Part shown: positions 1 through 11,871 of the stretch, piece after piece
How positions within the stretch are numbered: the first letter of the stretch is position 1
Layout of the letters: the number at the start of each line of letters is the position of its first letter
NCBI GenBank assembly: GCA_003254885.1
Contig: QANT01000137.1
Location: 59,028-123,027, forward strand
DNA from: Purshia tridentata
Taxonomy: Eukaryota; Streptophyta; Magnoliopsida; Rosales; Rosaceae
Direction of reading: 5' to 3'
DNA: 64,000 nt
The notes under the pieces: model-generated
Told to the model about the DNA's origin: nothing
Databases searched by the model: none
The model's input: only the letters and a program-made list of their open reading frames with translations
Position numbers and translations under genes: made by a program

Positions 1-737
1 TTGTTCTCTGGGACTGGTTATTTGGGCTTGGGTTCACATACCACTATTGGAAAATCTGCTGCTAAGGTTCACTTTCTTAAAAATGATATCTTTACTTTCG
101 CATGTTTTAAAACCATGTATGTAATAAGTGTTTAAATATATTCAACCAGGCAGCCCAAGAACATGGAATGGGCCCAAGGGGTTCTGCTTTAATCTGTGGA
201 TATATCGATTACCACAGAAGACTGGAGTCATGCTTGGCAGACTTAAAGAAGAAAGAGGTATAAGTATAATATTTGCTTTCACTTGTTTACGTGGACTTTG
301 TCAATCTGTAGTACTGCTTGCTATTAATTAGCCATGGTGTTAAGGACCAATTGGCTTTTTACAATTGGGTGTGACTGTCTGAATTTTGATTACAAAACTT
401 AAGTTTTTAATTACTTGAATGAAATAACCCTTGGACATAATAACTGTGGTTTTTGGAAGGAAGCGTTTGATTCTGTTGTACGTTCTGATTTATTTGACTA
501 AGTTTTAGGTGTTATAGGATTTTAGCTGATGCAATCTTGTTTAATATTTATCCACTAGGATTGCCTTCTTTGTCCTACGGGATTTGCAGCCAATATGGAC
601 TTGATGATCGCCATTTTTTCTGACGCACTCAACCATGCATGCGTCGATAATCGATGGTATTCGTCTTGCATAGTCTAAGATGATAATTAGCTGAAATTGG
701 CATCCATGGCCCAAATGGATCATATGCAAGGCTTTAG
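1..737 (+). pseudogene. Truncated tandem copy of 8-amino-7-oxononanoate synthase (BIOF)
   Basis: The left edge starts inside the counterpart of exon 2 of the intact gene downstream. Recognisable pieces are the FSGTGYLGLGSH stretch, the whole exon 3 counterpart (about 151-255, EHGMGPRGSALICGY) with a gtataag donor, and an exon 4 counterpart near 559-660. Intron sequence between exons 3 and 4 is also clearly similar, so this is a DNA-level duplication and not a processed copy. Damage: about 63 bp is missing in exon 4 (after the ATG GAC TTG ATG segment), a small insertion in AACCATGCATGCG shifts frame, and sequence then jumps directly to the last-exon end (IGIHGPNGSYARL, stop at 735-737). Exons 5 to 10, including the PLP lysine, are gone, so it cannot make an active enzyme. 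It could still be transcribed. The 5' part lies outside the window. Confidence 0.9.
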
Positions 738-1289
738 GATTTGATTATTTGTATTTTCGTAAAAATAATTAACTGTGAAGTAAATAGCTGGGAACTATAA
801 TATATGTACGCAAAAGTGTAAAACATAATATCGAAATGTTTGATAAATTTAATGTAAAATGTGATGGGAATGTATAATAACTGAATTTTGATGTAACAAT
901 AACTTTTTATCACGGTAATTTTAAAAAGAGTATTTATTAATAAGCCACAACTTATTATATTTTTTAGTCAAAAACGTGAACTTTAAATTTATTTATTTTT
1001 AAGCCATAAAAATATAATTTTTTATTAATAAGGCACAAAAACATTTTTAAGCACAAAAAAGGAAAAAATTTCAGCTATAAAAATATAAAAACAAAAAAAA
1101 AATTTCTTAAGAAAAAAAATTAAGTATAGTGTAATTTTACAAATTATAAAGTGTAACTCTTTACATATGACGTTAGAAAAAAAAATTAAACCAAAGTGTA
1201 ACTAAAAAAAAACTCTTACACTTTAAATCATGACAGTATAAGTTATACTTTCTAAATGAATTACACTTTTATTTTTATGTACTGTGTAA

Positions 1290-1325
<36 letters not shown>

Positions 1326-2236
1326 CTCAACACGACTTCTATTGCATCAATTATCAAGGATTAATTCCTTGATGGTTTATTGTTATGTAAACATGAGCAA
1401 TTATGTATTTAATAGCTGTTTAATAATTTCTTTTTGCTAGCTACTCTCCATTCTCATACACTTCCTTTTCAATTGCTTGCCCCGACTTATTGTTGCCATT
1501 ATCTTAATACAAAATAAATAAATAAAATCAGTAAAACAACACAAACTTAAAATTAGCAACAAAAACAAAAAAACAAAAATTTAAACCTTGAAACTAAACA
1601 TTCCAAATCACTAAGGTATTGATGTGATGAAGAAATCAGTATCACAAAGTTTATTTAATTTCTCAATAACTGAACAGTATAAAAAATAAAAAACTAAGAT
1701 GTGCAAATTCAATTATTCAACTACCTTGATTAAGTTCCTGAGGTACATATTGAAAAGGATTTGAATGCTGCAACTCGTCGTAGCAATGAGATAGTATGCA
1801 AACCAAGGTAAGGTAATTAAGTTTCGCTCTTAAGGTGTATTCGACAATAAAGAAGGATAGAGATTAAAGTTTGAGACGGTTTCACTTTGGATTTTCTCTA
1901 TTGTTCTAGAGGTTTCTTTTTTCCATAAACTCTATAAAAGAGTTTTGCTTATAAATAAATAAACTAAATGTATGTGTTTCTGACTTAATTAGAATTAATT
2001 TAGTAGTTTATCACTAATTTATCCTTTATTTTATGGGTAACAACAAAAGAAAAATGAAATAATTGGAAGAAAGGCGAAGCGCGAACGACATGTCGTTTGT
2101 ATGCAAAAAGTTCTTTTTCTGGTGAGGCAACTGACACGTGAAAGAACCATCGTAGTACTCTTCAACTGTCCAACAACAGTCCAACTACCCCCCCGGCCTC
2201 TCTCTGCTCTGCTCTGAAAACTGCAAAGCGGAGACG
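738..2236. other. Intergenic, BIOF upstream region
   Basis: AT-rich sequence with many A and T runs and a (TC)n microsatellite at about 1292-1322. A TATA-like TATAAAAG lies at about 1933-1940, some 300 bp before the BIOF start codon; whether it is used is unknown. No coding potential seen. Confidence 0.6.
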
Positions 2237-5200
2237 ATGAGGTCGTCGTGGGACCACTGGGTCGAAGAGGCTCTCGACAAACTCCAACACCTGCAACTCC
2301 TCCGGTCTCTGAGACCCATTTACCTCCACAATGGACCCCAAAAAGCCCAACAACCCGTCGAAGATGGATTCGATGTGTTCGATGAAATGCAGCCGTGGGA
2401 CAGATTCTCTGTGGAGGTTCATATTTCTGAACCAACGTTTCGGAAATGGCTCCATGACGTTCCCAGTTCCGGTAATGTTCCATTTTCCAATTGGGTTTTG
2501 TAGAAGTTTCTCAGTTTAGGACTTACAATTGCGTTTCTGGGATTTGTAGGAGATGAGGAAGGTACCCACAAGTTCAAAAAGCTGCTTTTATTCTCTGGAA
2601 ACGATTATTTGGGCTTGAGTTCACATCCCACTATTGGAAAAGCTGCTGCTAAGGTTCTCTCTTTATGACACTCTTTTATAAAAATGATGTCTTTAACTTA
2701 CCATGTTTTTGAAACCAATGTAATAAAAATTTAATTTCAGGCAGCCCAAGAGCATGGAATGGGCCCAAGGGGTTCTGCTTTAATCTGTGGATATACTGAT
2801 TACCACAGAAGACTGGAGTCATGCTTGGCAGAATTAAAGAAGAAAGAGGTATGAGCTGCTCTGTTTATATAATATTACTGCTTTCACTTCTTCATGTGGA
2901 CATTGTCAATCTGTGCTTGCTGTTAATTAGCCATGGTGTTAAGGGCCAATAACTAGAGACTTGGATTTAGACTATGTCCCCTTTTATTGTCAGTCTGTCA
3001 CACACACACGCTTGCCAATGCATGAATGCAGTAAACATCTCATTACCTTTTTCAGATGTAGAGAAAGATTAAAGTTCTATTTCATTGATTAGGAGCCAGG
3101 GCAATGATTTTGTATGGTTTACTAAGTTGAGTGTGACTGTCTAAATTTTGATAACAAAACTTGAGTTTTTAGTTGAAATCCTTGGACATAACTGTGTGGT
3201 TCTTTGGAGGTTTAAAGTGTTCGAATCTGTTGTTCTGAATTTTATTTCTGATTTATTGGACCACTTTTAGGTGTTTTAGCTGAAAACTGATGCAATCTTG
3301 TTTAAAATTTATCCACTAGGATTGCCTTCTTTGTCCTACAGGATTTGCTGCCAATATGGCCTTGATGGTAGCTTTGGGAAATATTGGCTCTCTCTTGGCT
3401 GCTGGAAAAACACCTTTACCTAATGAAAAGATTGCCATTTTTTCTGACGCACTGAACCACGCGTCGATAATCGACGGTATTCGTCTTGCTGAACGACAAA
3501 AATCTGTAGAGATATTCATCTATAGACATTGTGACATGACTCACCTTAATGCATTGTTGTAGGTCTTAACCTTTTGTATTAAATCTTCGTGTGCCTCTTC
3601 TTATTGGATATATACCTTATTGTTTCTATAGCTTAGCAATGCATTTGTGCTTTGACAGGTCAAGTTGTACAATGAGGAAGAAAGTCGTTGTGACTGATAG
3701 GTAAGTGATTCTATTTTTAAATGCTGCTTTCTATACCATCATTTTTTAGTTGGAATCAATTTCACATTTTTTAGTTGGAATCAATTTCACATTTTTTATC
3801 AAGTGTTTCTATTTGATTTTATCTTGTTATCTTTCTTATGACTTGCATTTGTCTTTCACTACAGCTTGTTTAGTATGGATGGAGACTTTGCACCAATGGT
3901 TGAGCTTGTGAAGCTACGCAGGGAGCATGACTTTCTGTTTGTTATTGATGATGTAAGTCATGCACACATGGTACACTTATAGGGATTAATGCTAACCCTT
4001 TCCTGTAAATTCCATGGTATTTATTGGAAAACCATAGCATGATAAATTAAATTTGAAAGTAAAAAGGTCTGTGTTTCAGATTTTCAGGATGTAGTTACAG
4101 TCGAAATCAACTAGTTAAAAAAGTCTGTATAAGATATTAGTTATAAAAAGTCTTCATTGTTAAAAAACAGCATATTGGTGATAAAAACAAAATCTACTCT
4201 TTGATTCAGGCTCACGGAACATTTGTTTGTGGCAAAAATGGTGGTGGAGTGGCTGAGGAATACCATTGCGAAATAGATGTTGACATATGTGTTGGCACTT
4301 TGAGCAAGGCAGCAGGTTGCCATGGCGGATTCATTGCATGCAGGCAACAGTTCATGCTTTCTTTTCCAGTATTACTTTTGAATTATTGGATTCTTGGATG
4401 TTTCATCTCTTTGTATGTGAAAAATAATGAAATTTAGCTTTGTTACCTCATTTTCTGATTTCGATATAAACAGCAAAAGGTGGAAGCAACTCATACAATC
4501 AAGGGGTCGCTCTTTTATATTTTCAACTGCTACACCAATACCAATTGCTGCTGCTGCCCATGGTAAATTATTTAATTTTGTTTGTAGATGGTGGTTTTAA
4601 TTGAAGATAATCCCTTCTACACATGAGTGACTTTTTATTATAGACTGTATGATTGTAGCTGTAATTTATCATGCATTATTCACATGGTATGATTGTAGCA
4701 TTTTTACTCTTTATTGGAGTTCTTCCTGTAGTTAAAAATACAAATATAACTTTGCAGCTGCTCTTATTGTGGCAAGAAAAGAAGCATGGCGTAGAAGGGC
4801 AATCTGGGAACGGGTGCAAGACTTTCGTGCTCTCACTGGAATCCCCATAAATAGTCCCATAATATCTCTTATCGTAGGGAGCGAAGAGAACGCTCTGCAA
4901 GCCAGCCAGTTCTGTTTCCCTCTCTCTACTGCTGTCTGTGTGATATGGAGATCATTCTACAACTGCATCTAACTTTGCTTACCATCATTGAACAGGAGTT
5001 TACTGAAATCGGGTTTCCACGTGACTGCAATCAGACCCCCAACAGTGCCACCCAACTCATGCAGGTCTTCATTACACTTTTCCTTTCTGTTATTGCATAT
5101 TTTTAAGTTTGGGTTGTATGCATATTGTTCACTCTGTTTCTATATGCACTTTACATTTTTTCTTCAGGCTAAGAGTGACTTTATGCGCAACGCACACAAG

Positions 5201-5297
5201 GGACGATATTGAGAGGTTCACAGCTGCACTCTCCCGTTGTATCGATTTCCAAGAAATTGGCATCCATGGCTCAAATGGATCATATGCAAGGCTTTAG
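2237..5297 (+). CDS. BIOF: 8-amino-7-oxononanoate synthase (KAPA synthase), biotin biosynthesis
   Basis: PLP-dependent enzyme that condenses pimeloyl-CoA (or its ACP form) with L-alanine to give KAPA, an early step of biotin synthesis; plant homologues are reported as peroxisomal or cytosolic. Joined exons: 2237-2471, 2550-2653, 2741-2848, 3320-3558, 3659-3700, 3865-3952, 4210-4343, 4474-4562, 4758-4908, 4996-5064, 5168-5297, giving 462 residues. Visible motifs: GNDYLGLSSHPTIGKAA near residue 92, DALNHAS, the DDAHG cofactor site (271-275), and GTLSKAAGCHGGF with the Schiff-base lysine at about 305. Exon 4 starts at 3320 (CLLCPTGFAAN), not at the next AG at 3341, because only that keeps the frame. 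The seventh intron appears to start with GC. The copy at 1-737 is a broken duplicate of this gene. AATAAA at 5401 could be the polyadenylation signal. The C-terminus lacks an obvious Ser-Lys-Leu type signal (it ends YARL). Confidence 0.93.
3741..3790 (+). repeat. 25-bp direct tandem repeat in a BIOF intron
   Basis: The unit beginning ATTTTTTAGTTGGAATCAAT is present twice, 3741-3765 and 3766-3790, with a partial third start. It lies in the intron between 3700 and 3865. Confidence 0.9.
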
Positions 5298-6339
5298 GAT
5301 TTGATTCTTTTAGATGCCATTAGTTCATGACTGTGAAAAGAACGTACAATTTTGTTCTGTTTATCAGCAATGGTCCAAGCCCTTTATTGATGGAAAGTTA
5401 AATAAATGCGCGTCATCATGATTATATTCGTCTGTGACCTGGCTAGGTCACCTGTAGCTTATAGGAGGTACGTTAGGTGGTCAAACATTACGAGCATAGA
5501 AATTTATAAATCATATAACTCAATTTGATAAATAAGATTGAATATTTCTGGATTATTGTAGGATTGTGAAAGAGATCCTCATACTATATCAGAATCAGAC
5601 ATCAAAGAAGAGTTTTATGGGTGACAATAGTTTGAGACCCATATACATAGGGATTCATAGATAGAAGTAGAACCAACGTGTCAACGAGTCACACAAAACC
5701 AATGTATCGACGATTCACCTAGCTTATTTCCAACCCTACGATAGGTGAGTTTGAGACGATGGTTGTAATATATGTGTCTAGCCATAGGATGTAGTTTAGC
5801 AAATGACATTCATAGATTGAAGTGTTTTTTTTTTTTTCTTTTTTAAATAAGAATAAAATTACGCAATAAGAGATGTCAAAAACTAGTTCTTAAGATTTGA
5901 ACATAGACCTCATTCAACAAATTGAAGACAAATGTTATTAGAATAAATGGTCTTGGCACATAGATGGAAGATGGAAACGATACAACTAAGGATATTTAAA
6001 CAAGGATCAATCTAAGCGGCCAAAAAAAAAACAAGGATCAATCATATATATGAATTTCTTGCCCAGTGTGAGTCAAAATTTAGCTCGTCTTGATTTTTTT
6101 CACCGAGCCAACAAGTACGTGTATCCCAAAAGGTATACCACCTAATTTGGGGAAATAAAGCCACTATAAAACCCCACATAGAGGAGTGTAATGTAAAGTT
6201 CCTAATCATATGCATATATAGTTACAATTATTTTGTATACCTCCAAATATTTCCTGGTATTATACCCATATATATATAGCTCCCACCAATAATGAAATTA
6301 TGAAGTCAACCCTGTGTAGAGTTAAGTTCCAAAGAAGAG
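5298..6339. other. Intergenic between convergent BIOF and DYAD
   Basis: Contains the 3' regions of two convergent genes. A possible AATAAA for BIOF is at 5401-5406. A short palindrome, GTGACCT/AGGTCAC, is at 5434-5451. No gene seen. Confidence 0.6.
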
Positions 6340-9300
6340 TCAGATCAGTTCCCAGAGGTCCTCTCCCATTGAAGTAGGCATCCATGAGGAAGTACCAGTA
6401 GAAGAAGAGGAGCACCACCTTTGGTCATGTTCATGTTCATGCTCATGCTGCTGCTCAGAGTACCTTATCATCATGCTATCCTTTCCTGCATCTCCTCCAT
6501 CATCATCCTCTTTCTTACCCTTCATCATCTGCATCGTACAGTAAAGCAATTAAATTAACCACATACACATTAAAAAATAAAGGTCATTAGTTTTCTTCTT
6601 ATTAATTAATAATATAGAGCATATAAATTTATAATTAAGGAAATTAATTAACAAGGCTGACATATGCTCACACGTGGCATGGCAGCATTGGAAGTCACAT
6701 TTTGATGTCTTCTCTGGTAGGTGAGGGTCCCAGGAATTGCAGTATTAGTGTCAGTGTTTTGGCCATTAGGGAGCTCATTAAGGTTGATGAGAAGGGTTTT
6801 GGTAATGGTGATGCTTTGGGAGGACTTTGTGGGGCTGAACTGACGATGATTAGGTGGTGGTGGAGAAAAAATAGGCGAGGGAGGAGGGGGTTGGGTCACA
6901 GTGCAGAAAGTGTCTGTGTTGACTTTGCGCCTCTCAGCCAATGGCTTCAGTACAGGGGATGTTGGTTTGGTGGAAGAGGACGCTGAGGGTGGGGTTGGGA
7001 CTGCAAAGGGGTCATTTTGGTGGACCACAATCTGCTGCTTCGGAGACATGCCCATGTTTGGCCACAGAAAGGTCCCTTGTGGCTTGCAAATCCTGAACCC
7101 ACTCCTCAGTCTCTCTATTTTTGCTGCCTTGTCCTCTGTTATTGTCCTAGCTATTGCTGCTGCACCTGATGCCTTGTTGTCTCCTCCTGGTGATCCTTTA
7201 TCTTCTTCTTGCTCATGTTCTGCACCTGATTTCAGTGCTACTATTGATTTGTTCTTTTGTATCATCTCTTTTGTCTCTCTTTCAGAGTCAGATGCTGGTG
7301 GTGGTTCTTCTGCTTCTGAAATGAGTCCTGGTTCTTCCGTGGCTGTTTTCAGCATACCCATTTGTTCCTGCATTAACCACCATACATCAGTTCCATATGC
7401 CACTCTCATCATGATCATTTAACACCATCATCAATGATTTATATTAATTACTTATTGATCCCTGTGTATATATGATCAACCTTTGTGAATGAAGATAATT
7501 TTACATGGGTACTTTAATGAACGCACTCTTTAAGGGGAAATTTACTAAATATAGGTAGGTCCTCTGTAAAAGGAGAAAAGTAATTAATTAATATGGTCCA
7601 AGTACTTTTATTATTAATATGTTCCAAAGTACATATGAGTACTGAACTATAAATTTAGATCACATCACATGCAATATTTCAGAGAAAGATCACGTATGAG
7701 GTTTACCTCTATTTCAGACAATGACTGGGAAACCTTCATCAGTTGTTCTTCTATCTTAGCTTTCCTAATCAGTTGTTCTGTATACATTTGCTGCAAAGTA
7801 CATCCAAACCAGTAGTATTAATTGGACAGCCACATGTAGAATCAAGCTGAACCATGAACAAGTAATTAATATTAAGACTTAATTCCAAACTTTTTGGATC
7901 ACTTTAATGCCATTGTTCACCTTTAGGCCAATGAATGAACCTTCATGGCCCCAGTTGGGACTTGTCAAAGAATGTGGAGTGGTCACTACAGCCACATCCT
8001 GTTGCCGCTTGAGCATGTGCTCCCTGTATATATATTCAGCAATATCACAAACACAGATTACACCAAGAAATCAAAGCACTTAAATATATAGCAAATCAAT
8101 AACACCAACATAATTAATTACGCACATAACTTGAACAAAAAGGCAATTACTAATTAGTTTACCTTTTCATTTGGGCCACCTCTTCCCTGAGCTCCCTAAT
8201 TTCTCTGGCACAAATGGGGTCCTGGGTGGGGTTGTCACCAGGCTTCCAACCAAGGGGTGGGGTCCAATAAAGGTCCTGAACCCCAGCCTCTTTCCTGATG
8301 TTAACCAAGTCAGCACTCTCGAGCCAATACTCCATGGCTCCATCAGCATTGTGCCGCCGCCTGAACCGCTCAGCCCCACCTGGCGCCACCTTCCCAGCCA
8401 TGTGTTTCAGCAAATGGTCCAGCAAACCCGTGTCCCCAATCAGCTTCCGGGCCTCTGATCTCAGCGCTGGCCTCAGTATTGGGTTCCCCGCAACAGCACC
8501 TTTGGCCTTCATTACCTTCAGCATATTCTCCTCTGATAATTTGTACCTTAATTACGAAAAACAAAACCACACCCATATTTAGTAAACCCTATTAATTAGT
8601 ACTTTTTTAAAAAATCAAACCGCAAAATTAAATTAATTAATGAACCTGATGAACTGATTAATAACATAGTCCTCACCTCCCTGCAGACCATCTTGCCACT
8701 GATTCAGATTTAACCATTTTTTTCTTCTTATTACTCTCATTGTTAACAGCTACAATTTGATTCTGCTTGTGACGTTTTGCTGATATTTTGCTCTTTTGAA
8801 TCGTCATCTTCTTCCTGACTTCATGGCGCTTTCTCTTACTGCTACTCCTAAGATTTCTCTTGACCTCAATTGGTGGAGCCTCTACCTGATCTGCTTTCAC
8901 ATCTTCGTCATCATCACCTTCCTCTTGTTCTTCCTCTTCCACATAGAACCCATCATCCTCTGTTTTCTTTTCTGGTTCTTCATCTGTGCCGGCATTGCTC
9001 GACGAAGGCTCATGCCGGCGAAGGTACCGAACTTGCCGGCGCTTACCCCACTGGACCATCCCGGCGAACTTGAGCTGAGTCAAGCACGGACCCTTCTTGG
9101 AAACCACGCCACTCATGACCCTACCACTCAATGCCGTTGGGCTTGAGACGACGACTTCGTTTCTCTGTTTTGCAACGACAAGTCGTTGTACCGCCCAGAA
9201 GCTCCACAAGTTGCTCCGCTCTGCAATTTCACGAGGCTTGACCCTCTGATAGAGCACCTCGGATGCCATTTCTGGAGCCATCACGTACTTCTCGTCAAGC

Positions 9301-9948
9301 GAAGGCAGTTGTTTCCCGTCTTGGTTTTCACTGAAATGGGTTTGCAGAGAGTGAATGCTCGGAAACCTCAGGGACACCTTGAACGACTCCTTCTCACTCA
9401 CCTGCATAAAAACGCAGATTCAAAACCCATTAAAAAAGAAAAGAAAAAACTAGATATAAATTGATTTGTGGGTTTTCTGGGTAGGCAAGAAGAGTACCAT
9501 GACGATCCGAATCTGCTTGAGCTGTTCTGGGGTTCTAGAAGGAAGCTTGGAGTGGTCGATTTCGTAGAAAGAGCCCACTTGAATGTGTTCTATGGCCTCT
9601 GCGAAATACCCAAAAAGCACAAAATCAAATAGCAGCTGTGAGGGGTAGGTACTATGATCGAAGAAGCTAGGGCAAGAAGGGAGTAAACAAAAAATGTGAT
9701 AGACAAATCAGAAGGAAGAGAATAAGATCGAGGAAGAAGGACTAGTAGCTAGTAATCAGCTAGGTACATACTAGTCTGTTACCTTCTTGTGAACAAATGG
9801 CCTGTGAAGGTGGTGGAGCAGACGTACTGGGTATCAGACTGTGTCTGCCCAAACAAGGGCTTTGTGCCTTCTGTTGTTCCTGCTCTCCCAAGTACATCAC
9901 CATCTTCTGCATGCCCAAATGAAAAAGCGAAAAACACCAAAAACACAC
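6340..9948 (-). CDS. DYAD: DYAD / SWITCH1 (AMEIOTIC1-like) meiotic regulator
   Basis: Plant-specific nuclear protein needed for meiotic entry, sister-chromatid cohesion and recombination in Arabidopsis (SWI1/DYAD) and maize (AM1). Exons in reading order: 9783-9948, 9498-9598, 8677-9401, 8163-8546, 7921-8023, 7707-7790, 6672-7367, 6340-6528; 815 residues if the first ATG is used (nearby in-frame ATGs at 9912 and 9903 are alternatives). Motifs: IQVGSFYEIDHSKLP in exon 2, FSENQDGKQLPSLDEKYVMA in exon 3, an acidic plus basic middle, and the family signature LIGDTGLLDHLLKHMAGKV followed by APGGAERF...MEYWLE (about 360-415). A helical stretch (ELREEVAQMKR, then KIEEQLMKV) follows. The C-terminal part is rich in Pro and Ser and the last exon has HEHEHEHD. 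A TATA box lies just upstream. Open reading frames on the other strand here are shadows. Confidence 0.93.
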
Positions 9949-9987
9949 ACACAGTGACTATCACTCTCTCACCGCAATGCCCAAGCT

Positions 9988-9998
9988 CTATATATAAC
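9988..9998 (-). promoter_or_regulatory. TATA box of DYAD
   Basis: On the minus strand the sequence reads TTATATATAG about 40-50 bp before the first ATG at 9948. That spacing implies a very short 5' leader. Confidence 0.5.
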
Positions 9999-11871
9999 CC
10001 ACATTAAGCTTCGCCCTCAAGCAATGTAGGACCAGTAAAAATGAAAAAAGCCATTGTTTTTAAATTTTAATTCTCTAACAGAATGAATATACAGTCTGTC
10101 GTAATTTTGTCAAAAAATTAATATGCATTCTCTTCTCTTGCTGCTCCGTTCATGTGGTTAATTCGTGTGGTAAATGAAATCTCATCATTGCAAATTCGGT
10201 CCCGTTTCGTTGTTTTAGTGGCGCGAAAGGCACTATTGGGTTTTGCTTGCATGAACGGGAGTAACTGCACGTGGGAGAGTTCTCACGCGCTTTTTGCGCC
10301 CGTGCAGCAGAATGAAAAAGTAAGCATCATTGAATGCGGGTGGTTTGATGAGGATAACTAACCTGCGCCGTTGGGCGTAGGATATGTGGTCTTTCGTTGT
10401 GGTTTCGCTTTTTACACCGGGAGATAGAGATTGTGTGAAGGCGCGTGTGATATGTGGAGATGAGCAGCGAGTAGGGATTGAGAGAGGAGTAACAGAAAAA
10501 GGAGAGGGATTTGTGAAAGAGACATGCGTGAGAGGGTGTGTGAGAAAAAGAATGCATCCACGGCCATGACCACAACAGCTTGACTCCATGACTATGCAAA
10601 TTACGAAAAAGCAAATGGCTAACAAATTAAAGATTTTTAAAATTTTTCATGTATTTGTGAAAGAAAAGGAATCGATTTGATTTGGGTAAAAAAAAGCTTC
10701 CTTTTTGTTGAAAAGAGATTTCCCAGTACTGTAAAATTGGTTCCATATGTAAAATGTATCAGAGAGGGATAGATTCTAAGTAGGGTAATAGTTAAAAATT
10801 GCGGCTGTATAAGAAAAAGTGTCCAAACACAAAGATAGCAAGCATGCAGAGACACTGAGTCTGAGACCATATGAAGCAAACAAAGAGGAATTAATGTGAA
10901 AGTGAGGGACTCTTCAGGCCTTTGACTGCAAATTTGAAACGTAGCTTCAAAAGGGGGAAATTAAACTCTATTTTATTTTTCAAATTGAAAACCTATTTTC
11001 ATTTTTGTGTAAAACTGAAAGTGTAATGCAGAATACGGATTCAGAAAGTTCAGAAAATGAACATTGAAACTCATTTTCAACCCAAGTTCAAGAGAACTCA
11101 TTTTTAATTACAAACCTATAATTCAGGCTGATTTGAAGTTTTATAATAGAGTTTATATCAAAAAAGTGTCCATGTACGTTTTTGATCAAGTTATGAGCCA
11201 TTTAGGGAAGGAGGATCGACTATTCAACAAATGCAAGTTTCCCTGTACTTATTGTAGTTAGCTTAATATATTGGTATTGTGGTATAACCGTATAAGTGTG
11301 TGACATAAACACATAAATTAAAACAATTCACTAAAACTTTGGATCTAAGTGTAAATAGTTGGCCAAATTGAATATCCATCATAGAAATCTAAATTATTAG
11401 ACGGAAAAGTTCAGTATGTATTTATAGCTTCATTAGAAATTTAATCCATTTGATGTGGGACGTCTTATTTATAAGTTACTCCAAAAGACTCGTGTACATG
11501 CATATGATATATATATGTTTAGGCAAGGCCATCTTACCTATCATTTTTGTAACCATAAATTTATTTTTTTTGTTGAGAAAGTTGGTAAGCATAACATTAA
11601 TTCTTGAGAGTTTAATCTATGGGAAAATGTAAGAAGGATTAATGCTTTTTTTTTTTTAATTGCGATTAAATTGTAGCTTGATTAAATATGTTAGAAATTG
11701 TTTAGGCCTGAAGCCATATGGGCTAGAAGATGTTCGAAGTGGGCCAATAAGGCTGAGAATTTTGAGGTCCATCGTTATGAGGCTTTCTTCACCTAGCCCC
11801 ATTCCCAGCTCCATACATTTGAAACATAAGACAAGTAAAGCGATCCATCAGTAATGTTAACGTTGAAATAA
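9999..11871. other. Intergenic between divergent DYAD and quinone oxidoreductase
   Basis: About 1.9 kb shared upstream region of two divergently transcribed genes. It includes a GC-richer patch near 10200-10560 and T-rich DNA before 11872. Short open frames here have no recognisable domain. Confidence 0.5.

Noticed and set aside
5434-5451. Palindrome GTGACCT/AGGTCAC
   Set aside because: Arms of 7 bp with a 4-bp loop occur often by chance; no repeat context.
6901-7422. Long plus-strand open frames opposite DYAD (also at 8170-8582 and 9186-9464)
   Set aside because: They are shadows of the DYAD exons on the minus strand, which carry the family motifs and splice signals.
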